Of a stretch of DNA of 48,420 bases, positions 40,465 through 48,420 are shown one piece after another. A program made the position numbers and the translations under genes. Position 1 is the first letter of the stretch, and each line of letters begins with the position of its first letter. The notes below the pieces were generated by a model that did no database searches, had not been told where the DNA came from, and worked only from the letters and a program-made list of their open reading frames with translations. Origin of the DNA: Actinomycetes bacterium (GTDB lineage: Bacteria > Actinomycetota > Actinomycetes > Streptosporangiales > Streptosporangiaceae); the NCBI GenBank assembly GCA_021792405.1, contig JAJYUU010000010.1, positions 1 to 48,420 of the forward strand. The letters are read 5' to 3'.

Positions 40465-41091
40465 ATGAGACCCGTACTCACCTGCCCGCGCTGCGATAAC
40501 GCAGTGCGGGAACCTAGCGTTTGGTCCAGCGCGTACCACTGTGACCAGCACGGCGAGGTCTACCCGCTGCGATCGGCGCTCAGCCCGTCGCAGGAGGGGC
40601 TGGAGGGTGTGCTGCGCGATGCGCAGGTGCCGGTCTGGCTGCCATGGCCGCTGCCGCTCGGCTGGCTGGTTACCGGGTTTGCGATCGCCGGCGACCAGCG
40701 CACCGGAACACGGGGTTGCTCGGTGGCGCTGTCCGGCCCGAACCCGGTCGGCGGCCCCGCGGAGATGCTGCTGATCTCCGAGGAGCCTGGCGTGGGCCTC
40801 GGCGCCAGATTCGCCGGCCTGGGCGGCCGGGATCCGGGTCTGCAGTTCACGACCGGCCCGCCCGCCGCGGTGGTGGAGTTCGCGAATCACGAGTTCCCGC
40901 TGTGGAACGTGGAGACCCCGGACAGAGCCGCGTTCGCCGGCGAGGTCAGCGGAACCTGGCTTTGGGTGGTGCTGTGGCCCCAGACCGCGGGCCTGCTGAT
41001 GCTCGAGCCGATGAAGCTCCGCGATCTGCGAGACCCTGGCCAGGAACTGGACCTTCCGTTCGGCGCCCGCTCGCCGCTGCTTCCCGGCTAG
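40465..41091 (+). CDS. DUF6758 protein with N-terminal zinc ribbon
   Basis: A 208-residue protein. A CPRC pair (8-11) with a later C/H pair in YHCDQHGEVYPL suggests a small zinc ribbon. The rest contains PVWLPWPLPLGWLVTGFA, LGARFAGL and GTWLWVVLWPQTAGLLM, matching Streptomyces DUF6758 proteins that occur next to a PHP phosphoesterase gene. The function is unknown. The ATG at 40465 was chosen because it begins exactly at MRPVLTCPRC. The frame is open back to 40393 without similarity. Confidence 0.88.
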   Translation: MRPVLTCPRCDNAVREPSVWSSAYHCDQHGEVYPLRSALSPSQEGLEGVLRDAQVPVWLPWPLPLGWLVTGFAIAGDQRTGTRGCSVALSGPNPVGGPAEMLLISEEPGVGLGARFAGLGGRDPGLQFTTGPPAAVVEFANHEFPLWNVETPDRAAFAGEVSGTWLWVVLWPQTAGLLMLEPMKLRDLRDPGQELDLPFGARSPLLPG

Positions 41092-41102
41092 TGTCGCCAG
41101 GG
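41089..41102 (+). promoter_or_regulatory. Leaderless-type -10 element overlapping a stop codon
   Basis: TAGTGT (41089-41094) begins with the DUF6758 stop codon and ends 7 nt before the GTG at 41102. Confidence 0.35.
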
Positions 41103-41950
41103 TGCGCGCCGACCTGCACACGCATAGCAGCGTCTCTGACGGTACGGAGCCGCCAGCGGTTGTCATCCGTCGCGGCGCCGAAGCTGCCCTGGATGTGATA
41201 GCGCTCACTGATCATGACACCGTGGCCGGTCAGCGCGAGGCCGCCGGCGCACTGCCGGCTGGGATGACGCTGCTGCCTGGCGCTGAGATCTCCTGTCGGC
41301 TGGAGGGCCACAGCGTTCACTTGCTGGCCTACTTGTTCGACCCGGAGAACGACGAACTTGCCGGTGAGCTGGCGGAGATCCGGGAGAGCAGGCTGTACCG
41401 GGCCAGGGCGATGGTCGATAAGCTCGCCGCGCTTGACGTGCCAGTGACGTGGGAGCAGGTGAGCGAGATTGCTGCCGGGGGTGTCGTGGGCAGGCCGCAC
41501 ATCGCCCGGGCGATGCTGGAGCTAGGCGTAGTGGCCAGCGTGAACGAGGCATTCACCGCGAACTGGATGGGGCCGGGCGGTCCTGCCTACGTAGCCCGGT
41601 ACGCGCTGGACCCGGTGAAGGCCATCCGACTGGTTCGCGCGGCCGGCGGGGTCACGGTGCTGGCTCACCCGCGCGGCGCGGGGCGTGGCTGGCAGTTCCC
41701 GGACCAGGTGATCGCGGACTTGACCGCGGCCGGCCTGACCGGCATCGAGATCAACCACCCTCAGCACGACGAACAGGAACGCCGGTTGCTGGGCGAACTC
41801 GCGCACTCGCTCGGCCTCGCGCCCTCGGGCGGTAGTGACGACCACGGCGCGCTGACTGGCTTCCGGATCGGGACTGAGATCGCGCCGGAAGGCGGCTACG
41901 AGGCGCTAGTCAGCCAGGCAACCGGCGCCAGGCCGGTAACCGGAACCTGA
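41102..41950 (+). CDS. PHP-domain phosphoesterase (RNase AM-like)
   Basis: A 282-residue PHP protein. LHTHSSVSDGT at the N-terminus, ALTDHDTV, GAEISC and ending SGGSDDHG are the four metal-binding motifs. This set matches the 3',5'-nucleotide bisphosphatase / 5'-end trimming exonuclease (YciV, RNase AM) group. It probably acts on pAp or short RNA ends. The start is a GTG 10 nt after the DUF6758 stop, as in Streptomyces. It is followed 60 bp later by the MBL-fold gene. Confidence 0.92.
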   Translation: MRADLHTHSSVSDGTEPPAVVIRRGAEAALDVIALTDHDTVAGQREAAGALPAGMTLLPGAEISCRLEGHSVHLLAYLFDPENDELAGELAEIRESRLYRARAMVDKLAALDVPVTWEQVSEIAAGGVVGRPHIARAMLELGVVASVNEAFTANWMGPGGPAYVARYALDPVKAIRLVRAAGGVTVLAHPRGAGRGWQFPDQVIADLTAAGLTGIEINHPQHDEQERRLLGELAHSLGLAPSGGSDDHGALTGFRIGTEIAPEGGYEALVSQATGARPVTGT

Positions 41951-42010
41951 GGTAGCTTGCTGACGGCTCGGGCTATCGTTGCGCAGTGTTTACAGGGAGG
42001 CACGGTATCG

Positions 42011-42643
42011 ATGAGCAAACCGGACGCTCGCATCGACGTTGTACAGGGCACGGCCAACACATGGCTCGTGGGGAATGACGAAGAGGTCATCGTGATCGAT
42101 CCGGGCGACGACGCCGGCGTTGTGCTCGGTGCTGTCGGTGACCGGGAAGTCCTGGCCGTCATCTGCACCCATGGCCATGCCGGCCATGCGGCTGCCGCGC
42201 TCGAGGTCGCCGAGCATGACGAAGCCCCGGTAGCGCTGCATCCGGCTGACCGTCAGGCGTGGCGCGAGCTGCACGACGAGGATCCCGACATCCGGATGGA
42301 GGATGGCGGCAGGTTCGACGTCGCGGGAATCACCATGGAGGTGCTGCACGCTCCAGGTCACAGCCGCGGATCGGTTCTGCTGTATTGCGAGGAGCTCGAG
42401 GCGGCATTCACCGGGGACGTGGTGGGCGAGAACGGCCCGGTGCCGACCCGAGACGGGTTTCCTAACTGGGGCCGCCAGCTCGATGCGATCGGCGCTCAGG
42501 TGCTCACGCTGCCATCGCAGACCCGGCTGCTACCCGGTCACGGCGGCGAACTGACCGTCGCGGAAGCGGAGAAGCGATTCGACTCCTGGGTTGCGGCCGG
42601 CCAGGACCAGACTGTCAGTGGCGTCCAGGACGATGCTGAGTAG
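42011..42643 (+). CDS. MBL-fold metallo-hydrolase with an altered metal motif
   Basis: A 210-residue metallo-beta-lactamase-fold protein of the glyoxalase II-like group. The metal motif that is normally HxHxDH reads THGHAGH (53-59): the aspartate that holds the second metal is glycine (G58). Other ligands look intact: APGHSRGS, FTGDVVGE and LPGHGGE. It may bind one metal only, or have changed chemistry. GGGAGG lies about 13 nt before the ATG at 42011. It follows the PHP gene by 60 bp. Confidence 0.9.
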   Translation: MSKPDARIDVVQGTANTWLVGNDEEVIVIDPGDDAGVVLGAVGDREVLAVICTHGHAGHAAAALEVAEHDEAPVALHPADRQAWRELHDEDPDIRMEDGGRFDVAGITMEVLHAPGHSRGSVLLYCEELEAAFTGDVVGENGPVPTRDGFPNWGRQLDAIGAQVLTLPSQTRLLPGHGGELTVAEAEKRFDSWVAAGQDQTVSGVQDDAE

Positions 42644-42669
42644 CCGCTGGGACCGGCACGGAAGGGCAG

Positions 42670-43605
42670 ATGGAACAGCTCGGATTCGAGGGCATGCCGC
42701 GAAGGCTCTATCCCTGCACGCCTACCAGGCTCAGCACGTGGCTGGACTGCCCGCGCCGGTACCGGATGAGCTACCTGGACCGCCCGCCGCCGTCCAAAGG
42801 GCCGCCATGGGCGCATAACAGCCTGGGCGCGAGCGTGCACAATGCCCTGGCTGGCTGGTGGCGGCTGCCGCAGCGGGAGCGGACCGTCACGTCGGCCGGG
42901 GACTTGCTGGATCGCGGCTGGCTGTCCGACGGCTTCGCTGACGCCGCGCAGTCGGCGGCGCACCGGCGGCGGTGGCGGCAGGTTGTCGAGGCATACGTCG
43001 CAGGCCTCGACCCTGCGGCTGAGCCGGCTGGCATCGAGCGGACGGTGGCCACGCGGTCTGACCTGATCACGTTGTCCGGCCGGATCGACCGGCTGGATGA
43101 CCGGCGGGAGCCCGGCCAGCCGGCCGGGCCCGGCGATCTGGTCGTCGTCGACTACAAGACCGGCCGGCACCGTCTGAGCGTTGACGACACCCGTACCTCG
43201 CTGGCTCTCGCTCTGTACGCTCTGGCCGCGAGCCGAGTGCTGCGGCGCCCGTGCACCAGAGTCGAGCTGCATCATCTGCCGACAGCCAGCGTGCTTGCCT
43301 GGGAGCACACGTCGCAGTCACTGGCCCGGCAGCTCCGCCGGGCGGAAGAGATTGCCGCGGAGTGCGCGGCCGCCGACGAGCAGTACAAGGCCGTCGGCGG
43401 TCCCGCGGCACATGAGGCCTTCCCGCCGCGCACTGGCCCTGGCTGCGGCTGGTGTGACTTCCGCGCGCATTGCCCGGAGGGCGCCGCAGCCGCACCACCT
43501 CGCCGGCCATGGGACGGCTTGAGCCCGGAGGCCGGCGACGAGCAGGCAAGCGGAGGCCATCGGCTGCCAGCGCCGGTGCGGACCGAGCAGATCAGGACGG
43601 GCTAG
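42670..43605 (+). CDS. RecB-like PD-(D/E)XK nuclease with probable Fe-S cluster
   Basis: A 311-residue protein. The nuclease core GRIDRLDD ... LVVVDYKTGRH holds the D-x-K motif. One cysteine near the start (C27 in WLDCPRRYR) and three near the C-terminus in CGWCDFRAHC form the four-cysteine set of AddB/Cas4-type [4Fe-4S] nucleases. Stand-alone versions are common in actinomycetes. GGAAGGG precedes the ATG at 42670. The last 14 bp overlap the convergent alpha/beta hydrolase gene. Confidence 0.93.
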   Translation: MEQLGFEGMPRRLYPCTPTRLSTWLDCPRRYRMSYLDRPPPSKGPPWAHNSLGASVHNALAGWWRLPQRERTVTSAGDLLDRGWLSDGFADAAQSAAHRRRWRQVVEAYVAGLDPAAEPAGIERTVATRSDLITLSGRIDRLDDRREPGQPAGPGDLVVVDYKTGRHRLSVDDTRTSLALALYALAASRVLRRPCTRVELHHLPTASVLAWEHTSQSLARQLRRAEEIAAECAAADEQYKAVGGPAAHEAFPPRTGPGCGWCDFRAHCPEGAAAAPPRRPWDGLSPEAGDEQASGGHRLPAPVRTEQIRTG

Positions 43606-44572
43606 CGGCCGTCCCGGCGGCCGGCCGGCGGTGGCCGCGGCCGCAGGCGTGCACGGTGGGCTGCCGACGCTCGGCTGCGTTCCAGAACGCAGTCAGCGAA
43701 CTGGCCGTTGTCACCGGCGCCTCGATCGCGGGCGAATGCGCGGCACCAGGAATGCAGGTGCGTTCCGCGCCGAGCTGACGAGCCATCAGATCCTGTACGT
43801 CTGGCGGCCAGGCGTCGTCGTTTTCGCCGTACACCACCATCGCGGGCAGTCCGCGGCTGACCAGATCGGCTAGCTGACTGGTCCGGTCCGGACAGCTGAG
43901 CAAGTACCTGGCGAGGACGATGAGGCTGACCGGGCAGGTCCGCAGTGCGCGTTCCCGCAGGAAGGCGATGACGTGCTCGTCGGCCCCATCTGCCCTGGCC
44001 TGCGGTTCATGCTGGTAGTGCCAGGCAAACCGGACCATCGCCCGCAGGTGCTCAAGGTCATCGGGCACCATCCCGGCTGCCGGATCGAGGACGGTAAGCA
44101 CCTGGCGCAGACTCTCAGCGCGCTGGCCGCCGATCGCGCCGGGCCCGGAGCCGAGCAGGGTGAGCGAGAGCAACCCAGCCGGGCGCTGCAGCGCGGCGTC
44201 GCGCGCGATCAGGCCGCCCATGGAATGGCCCACCAGGTGCACCCCGGCCTCGCGTGGTATCGCATCGGCGAGAGCCAGCACATCCGCCACCATCGCGTCG
44301 GCGGCATATCCGGCACGGCATGCCGCATGCGGGCTCTGATACTGCCCGCGCAGGTCGACCGCCACGACCGTGCGCCCGGCAGCGGCGAGCGGCTCGAGTA
44401 TCGGCAGGAAGTCTTCCTTGCTGCCGGTGTAGCCGTGGATCAGTAGCGCCGGCCGACGGTGCGGGACGCCGCGGGCTGGCTGTGCCTCCAGGATCGCGAA
44501 CCTGCCGCGAGCGGTCGTCAGGATTCCTGACCGCACGCCTTCGGGCAACTGCAGGGACCTGATGGTGCTCAC
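43592..44572 (-). CDS. Alpha/beta hydrolase
   Basis: A 326-residue alpha/beta-fold hydrolase. LLIHGYTGSKEDF is the oxyanion region, VGHSMGG holds the nucleophile S117, and the aspartate/histidine positions fit GENDDAW and PGAAHSPAIE. No signal peptide; probably a cytosolic esterase or lipase-like enzyme of unknown substrate. The GTG at 44572 follows TAGGCT by 8 nt. The frame reaches 44662, but the added residues cross that promoter. Confidence 0.9.
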   Translation of the reverse strand: MSTIRSLQLPEGVRSGILTTARGRFAILEAQPARGVPHRRPALLIHGYTGSKEDFLPILEPLAAAGRTVVAVDLRGQYQSPHAACRAGYAADAMVADVLALADAIPREAGVHLVGHSMGGLIARDAALQRPAGLLSLTLLGSGPGAIGGQRAESLRQVLTVLDPAAGMVPDDLEHLRAMVRFAWHYQHEPQARADGADEHVIAFLRERALRTCPVSLIVLARYLLSCPDRTSQLADLVSRGLPAMVVYGENDDAWPPDVQDLMARQLGAERTCIPGAAHSPAIEAPVTTASSLTAFWNAAERRQPTVHACGRGHRRPAAGTAASPS

Positions 44573-44586
44573 GGGGTGGCAGCCTA
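44572..44586 (-). promoter_or_regulatory. Leaderless-type -10 element
   Basis: TAGGCT (44586-44581, minus strand) ends 8 nt before the GTG at 44572. Confidence 0.5.
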
Positions 44587-44755
44587 CCGATAAGTGGCTG
44601 AAATATAACAGCCCAATAACGCAAGGTTCACCGAAAAAGACTACCTTCCGGTCGGCCCGCAACGGTCTCCCCGCAGGTCAGCAGCCATCTGAGCGGATTT
44701 AAGCGGGATGGCGGGCGGCCGCCCGGCTCGTCCGGCAACGGCAGCCGGGCAGCGT

Positions 44756-46459
44756 TCAGTCGGCTGGCCCGACCGCGGCATGATCCGCGGACGCCTGTCC
44801 CGGCCGGCTGCGAGACGAGCGCCGCCGCCGTGGCTGGCCGTCGGCTTGGTGATCGGGGACGGCCGGCGCGTTGCCTGGCCTGGTGGCGGTGCCGTCACTC
44901 TCGCGTGCCGAAGGACGGGCGCCTGCGCCGCCGAAGCGGGTGCCATCGGCTCCGGTGCGGGAACGTGCGGCGTTACCCTGGTCGGCGCCGCTCCCGGCCT
45001 GGCTGCGGTCCGGTGTCTCAGCTGGCCGCCCGCCACGGGTCCGGCGCCGCTTGCGCTGACCGCGCTGGCCCGGCTCACTGGTACCACCGCGCCGGTCGGG
45101 CCCGGCTGAGCCGCCCGTACGCCGACTGCGGCCGGCGGTGGTGCCGCGGGATCGCGTCTTGCCGGTCTCGCCAATGTCCTCCAGCGACTCGGCCTCGAGG
45201 CCGAGCCTGGCCCGCTGGCCCTTCGGCAGCATGCCGGTCGCACCTGGGGGAATTCGCAACGCGGTGTACAGGTGCTCAGAGGTCGAGTACGTCTCGAGCG
45301 GGTCGGCAAGTTCCAGCCGGAGCGCGTCGTTGATCGTCTTCCACCGGTGCATATCGTTCCAGTCCACGAACGTCACGGCCACTCCGTCGCGCCCGGCTCG
45401 TCCGGTCCTGCCGATCCGGTGCAGGTAGGCCTTCTCGTCCTCGGGACATTCGTAATTGACCACATGCGTGACGTCGTCGACATCCAGGCCGCGGGCGGCG
45501 ACTTCGGTAGCGACCAGCACGTCGACCTTGCCGGACCGGAAGGCCCGCATTGCTCGCTCCCGCTGGCTCTGGCCCAGGTCGCCGTGGATCGCGGCGGTTG
45601 CGAAGCCCTTGGCCGTCAGCGCGGCGGAGACTTGGTCGGCGGACCGCTTGGTTCGACTGAACACGATGGTCAGGCCGCGTCCCTCGGCTTGCAGGACCCG
45701 GGCCAGTACCTCGATCTTGTCCAGCTGATGAGCGCGGAATACGTGCTGCTCAGTGCTCGGCACATGGGCCGGCTCGTCGTGCTGCTCAGCCCTGATGTGC
45801 GTGGGGCGGTTCAGGTGCCGCCTGGCAAGCGTCACGATCTCGCCGGGCATCGTGGCGGAGAACAGCATGGTCTGCCGGTTCGGCGGAGTGAGCTGGAGGA
45901 TGCGCTCGACATCGGGCAGGAAGCCGAGATCCAGCATCTTGTCGGCTTCGTCGAGTACCAGCTGGCGAACCTTGTCCAGCTTCAAGTGGCCCTGCCGGGC
46001 CAGGTCGAGCAGCCGGCCCGGGGTACCGACGACGACGTCAACGCTGGCCAGCGCGTCGATCTGAGGTTCATATGCGCGGCCGCCGTACAGCGTCACGACG
46101 CTCGCGCCGATCTGAGCTCCGGCCACCCGCAGGTCCTCCGCAACCTGCATGGCCAGCTCTCGCGTCGGGAGGACGATAAGGGCACGCGGGGCGGCTGCCT
46201 CCCGGTCGGCCTCGCTGAGCCGCTCCAGGATGGGAATGCCGAACGCCAAGGTCTTGCCGGTCCCGGTGCGCGCCTGACCGATGACATCATGACCGTCGAG
46301 CGCGATCGGCAAGGTGAGCGCCTGGATGGGGAACGCGGTGGTAATTCCCTCGGCTTCCAGCGCGGCGCAGATAGGCTCGGCAATGCCGAAATCGCGGAAC
46401 GTCTTCGTGCCGGCAGCCAGTTCGCCATCCAGGCTCCCGGTGCCGGGGTTGTCGTCCAT
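44756..46459 (-). CDS. rhlE: DEAD-box RNA helicase (RhlE type)
   Basis: A 567-residue RNA helicase for ribosome assembly or RNA turnover. Motif order: Q-motif FPIQALTLP (43-51), Walker A ARTGTGKT (63-70), PTRELAMQ, GTPGRLLDL, the DEAD box at 170-173, SATMPG, then ATEVAARGLDVDDVTHVVNY and HRIGRTGRAGR. The last 140 residues are a basic arginine/glycine/proline-rich tail, probably disordered and RNA-binding. It is placed divergent to the ferritin-like gene, as Rv3211 relative to Rv3210c. A leader of about 200 nt precedes the ATG and may be regulatory. Confidence 0.95.
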   Translation of the reverse strand: MDDNPGTGSLDGELAAGTKTFRDFGIAEPICAALEAEGITTAFPIQALTLPIALDGHDVIGQARTGTGKTLAFGIPILERLSEADREAAAPRALIVLPTRELAMQVAEDLRVAGAQIGASVVTLYGGRAYEPQIDALASVDVVVGTPGRLLDLARQGHLKLDKVRQLVLDEADKMLDLGFLPDVERILQLTPPNRQTMLFSATMPGEIVTLARRHLNRPTHIRAEQHDEPAHVPSTEQHVFRAHQLDKIEVLARVLQAEGRGLTIVFSRTKRSADQVSAALTAKGFATAAIHGDLGQSQRERAMRAFRSGKVDVLVATEVAARGLDVDDVTHVVNYECPEDEKAYLHRIGRTGRAGRDGVAVTFVDWNDMHRWKTINDALRLELADPLETYSTSEHLYTALRIPPGATGMLPKGQRARLGLEAESLEDIGETGKTRSRGTTAGRSRRTGGSAGPDRRGGTSEPGQRGQRKRRRTRGGRPAETPDRSQAGSGADQGNAARSRTGADGTRFGGAGARPSARESDGTATRPGNAPAVPDHQADGQPRRRRSSRSRPGQASADHAAVGPAD

Positions 46460-46739
46460 GCTCGTTGCGAAAGTGCTCAGGGCTAACGCCTCCAGTAACG
46501 GCCCTCGGTGGTGGGCCTGACGACCATGTGCAGGCGAACCGCTGCGCGCTCACCGACGGGAGCAGCGCCGCACCGGCAGAAACCGATGTCCAGCGGCTAT
46601 GACGCCTGACAGGGTGTACAACGCGGCCAGGGGAACCCGCATTCCTGCTGCGAAACTACCTGCAGTTTAGCAAGACTAAGCTCGTGCACTTGTGCGACGC
46701 TCGGTGGGCCGCCGGACTGACTCTTGCTAAGCTGCGGCT
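46460..46739. promoter_or_regulatory. Divergent promoter region of rhlE and the ferritin-like gene
   Basis: A 280-bp gap. Inverted copies of TCTTGCTAA(A/G)CTGC(A/G)G at 46660-46675 and 46722-46737 contain the likely -10 boxes TAAACT (minus) and TAAGCT (plus). The rhlE leader would be near 200 nt and includes a possible 30-codon upstream frame starting at 46642. Confidence 0.5.
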
Positions 46740-47408
46740 GTGAGCGACGCGAGCTCTCCGGTTCCCTCCGCCGACGGCGTTCTCGACCTGCTGGGCCTGC
46801 TCGCCTACGCCTCGCTGACGGCGTTCTTCCGGCTCGCCGACGACGCCGCCCTGGCCATCTCGCTCGCGGACAAGACTGCGCTCGCCGAGATGGCGGTGGC
46901 AGAGTTCGGGCACTTCCAGCTGCTGCGCCGGCGCATCGAGGCGACGTCGGCTGACCCCACGGAGGTCATGCAGCCGTTCGTAGCGGCCATAGATGCCTTC
47001 CACGCCAGGACCGCGCCGTCGGACTGGCTGGAAAGCCTGGTCAAGGCATATGTCGGCGATGGCATCGCAGCCGACTTCTACCGCACCATCGCCCAGGTTC
47101 TGGACCCGGAGACCAGAGATCTCGTGCTGACGGTGCTCGCTGACACTGGGCACTCGGAATTCGTGATCGCGAGGGTTCGGCAGGCTATCGAGGCAGATCC
47201 GCGGGTGGCCGGACGGCTTGCGCTGTGGGCCCGGCGGCTGGTCGGCGAGGCGCTCGGCCAGGCGCAGCGCGTCGCAGCCGAGCGAGAGCCGCTGGCAAGA
47301 ATGCTGGCCGGCGAGGCTGCCAGCCAGCTCGGCGACATCGGGCGGATGTTCGCCCGGCTGACCGACGCCCACGCCGCACGGATGGCGTCGTTGGGCCTTG
47401 CCGACTAG
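46740..47408 (+). CDS. Ferritin-like fold protein (Rv3210c-like)
   Basis: A 222-residue four-helix-bundle protein. AEFGHFQ provides one ExxH metal site; ADTGHSEF is the second, with Asp in place of Glu. It resembles the tRNA-hydroxylase MiaE/ferritin-like proteins conserved in actinobacteria next to rhlE and the DUF3107 gene. The function is unproven. TAAGCT ends 6 nt before the GTG at 46740. Its 3' end converges with the DUF3107 gene. Confidence 0.88.
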   Translation: MSDASSPVPSADGVLDLLGLLAYASLTAFFRLADDAALAISLADKTALAEMAVAEFGHFQLLRRRIEATSADPTEVMQPFVAAIDAFHARTAPSDWLESLVKAYVGDGIAADFYRTIAQVLDPETRDLVLTVLADTGHSEFVIARVRQAIEADPRVAGRLALWARRLVGEALGQAQRVAAEREPLARMLAGEAASQLGDIGRMFARLTDAHAARMASLGLAD

Positions 47409-47486
47409 CCCGCGGCATGGCGCCGACCGCGGCCGACTCACTCCCTGTCGGCTTGCCGGGGCTTCCGAAGCGATTTGCCGGTTGGG

Positions 47487-47711
47487 CTAGCGGCTGGTGA
47501 AGCCGACCCGGCGCTGTTCGGTACTGCTGATCTCCAGGTAGGCGAGCTTGTCCGCGGGCACCAGTACCCGGCCGCCCTTGGCTGTCGTCAGGACCAGCAC
47601 GCCGTTCTCGGTGACCGCGGCCTTGAGCGCGGCCTCGACCTCGCCGGACTCCGACTCGGTCTCGATGACGAGTTCGCGTGGCGCGGACTGTATCCCGATC
47701 TTGACTTCCAC
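47487..47711 (-). CDS. DUF3107 protein
   Basis: A 74-residue protein beginning VEVKIGIQSAPRELVIETES, the family known as Rv3208A (TB9.4) in M. tuberculosis. It is a small cytosolic protein with alpha/beta character and unknown role. GAGGGAG lies 5 nt before the GTG. It lies 21 bp after the TetR gene on the same strand, and the pair is very likely an operon. Confidence 0.93.
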   Translation of the reverse strand: MEVKIGIQSAPRELVIETESESGEVEAALKAAVTENGVLVLTTAKGGRVLVPADKLAYLEISSTEQRRVGFTSR

Positions 47712-47732
47712 AGCTCTCCCTCAACCTCGACG

Positions 47733-48353
47733 TCAGCCCGTCATGGGCCAGTCACTGATGCCGCGCCAGGCCAGTCGGGCGATCAATTGCTCCGCGGCGT
47801 CCTTCGGGATCTCCTGGCCGGTGCTCAGCCAGTACCGAGCGCTGACCTGGGCCATGCCTACCAGCGCCATGCCGAGCAGGTGTGCTTCGGCGTCACTCAC
47901 GCCAGCATCCTCACGGATGAACTGACTGACCATGTCCGCGCAGTCGTACATGGCCCGGTCCAGCTTCTCCCTGACGGCCGGCTCATTGCTCAGGTCGGAC
48001 TCGAACACCAGCCGGAACGCTTCGCCGGTGCCAGCCACGAAGTCGTAGAACGCCTTGAACGTGGCCGGGACACGCTCCCGGTTATCCGTCGTCGACGACA
48101 GTGCGTTGCTCATGATCTGGACGAGTTCTTCGGCGCTCGCGTCCAGGAGAGCCAGGTAAAGCTCTAGTTTGCCCGGAAAGTGCTGGTAAAGGACTGGCTT
48201 GCTGACCCCCGCGCGCTCGGCGATCTCATCCATCGCGGCCGCATGGTAGCCCTGGGCAACAAAGACATCACGGGCTGCGCCAAGCAACTGCAATCGGCGC
48301 GCCGGGCGCGGCAGCCGGGTACTGCCGGCCTTGGCAGGTGGCGATACGGTCAA
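47733..48353 (-). CDS. TetR family regulator (Rv3208-like)
   Basis: A 206-residue regulator. The N-terminal helix-turn-helix reads MDEIAERAGVSKPVLYQHFP (41-60). The C-terminal part (70-200) is a helical ligand-binding domain. It is the Rv3208-type TetR that lies beside the DUF3107 gene in actinobacteria; a role in stress response or lipid metabolism is sometimes proposed. It starts at a TTG with GGAG 7 nt upstream. The ligand and target are unknown. Confidence 0.92.
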   Translation of the reverse strand: MTVSPPAKAGSTRLPRPARRLQLLGAARDVFVAQGYHAAAMDEIAERAGVSKPVLYQHFPGKLELYLALLDASAEELVQIMSNALSSTTDNRERVPATFKAFYDFVAGTGEAFRLVFESDLSNEPAVREKLDRAMYDCADMVSQFIREDAGVSDAEAHLLGMALVGMAQVSARYWLSTGQEIPKDAAEQLIARLAWRGISDWPMTG

Positions 48354-48420
48354 CGAAGACTCCGGATAACTGCGGCCTGTAGTCGCGGCTCTGCGCCAGC
48401 CCTTTAGCAGGCAATCCTAG

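Noticed and set aside
1-48420. tRNA or rRNA genes
   Set aside because: No cloverleaf-like pattern with conserved T-loop GGTTCGA-type sequence or rRNA core sequence was recognised by eye; a covariance search would settle this.

Overview
The window is chromosomal DNA from a high-GC actinobacterium. The signs are about 70% G+C, many GTG and TTG starts, a mycothiol gene (mshB), a DUF574 methyltransferase, ECF sigma/anti-sigma pairs, an F420-type luciferase-like oxidoreductase, and two blocks whose gene order resembles mycobacterial and Streptomyces chromosomes. A filamentous member of Streptosporangiales or a relative is a reasonable guess, but the genus cannot be fixed from sequence reading alone. 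I see no tRNA, rRNA, CRISPR array, insertion sequence or prophage.
Layout. 1-505 is a short debris zone with a nucleotidyltransferase-like C-terminal fragment and what looks like the orphan 3' end of rlmN. 552-5232 is an accessory stretch: acyltransferase, DUF574 methyltransferase, LLM oxidoreductase, a SigE-family ECF sigma factor with a CU044_5270-type membrane partner, and a small hypothetical gene. 5404-9020 holds typA, a small unknown gene and an unusual uppP. 9383-13009 (minus) is a three-gene succinate dehydrogenase operon. 14070-18378 (minus) is a tightly coupled run of S9 peptidase, beta-propeller lactonase-like protein and P1 (DmpA-type) peptidase. It is divergent from mshB and a DUF6113 gene across a 51-bp gap that contains a perfect palindrome. 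19926-22598 (minus) holds ddaH, rocD and a histidine phosphatase, that is, methylarginine and ornithine catabolism. 22862-24283 is cysS. 24762-26633 is a membrane protein with a sigma-region-2-like N-terminus.
The second half resembles two conserved actinobacterial neighbourhoods. 26818-38820 contains fdxA-dapC, a lysozyme-like membrane protein, dapD, a LOG-family protein, a DivIVA-like coil protein, tag, a HATPase regulator, an enoyl-CoA hydratase, a DUF3117 protein, an O-methyltransferase, sigE-rseA, tatB and mrp. This matches the order around Rv1201c-Rv1229c, but with no htrA between rseA and tatB. 38960-48353 contains a CitE-like lyase, a Nudix hydrolase, a DUF6758 protein, a PHP phosphoesterase, an MBL-fold protein, a RecB-like nuclease, an alpha/beta hydrolase, an RhlE-type helicase, a ferritin-like protein, a DUF3107 protein and a TetR regulator. 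The end of this block resembles Rv3208-Rv3211.
Regulatory reading. At least fourteen genes have a TANNNT hexamer ending 6-8 nt before the start codon and no ribosome-binding site, the expected layout of leaderless transcripts. Both ECF sigma genes have ECF-type promoters just upstream, consistent with autoregulation. The most promising points for follow-up are the divergent mshB / triple-hydrolase locus with its shared palindrome, the four 20-bp palindrome-containing repeats at 33421-33500, and the sigma-like membrane fusion protein.
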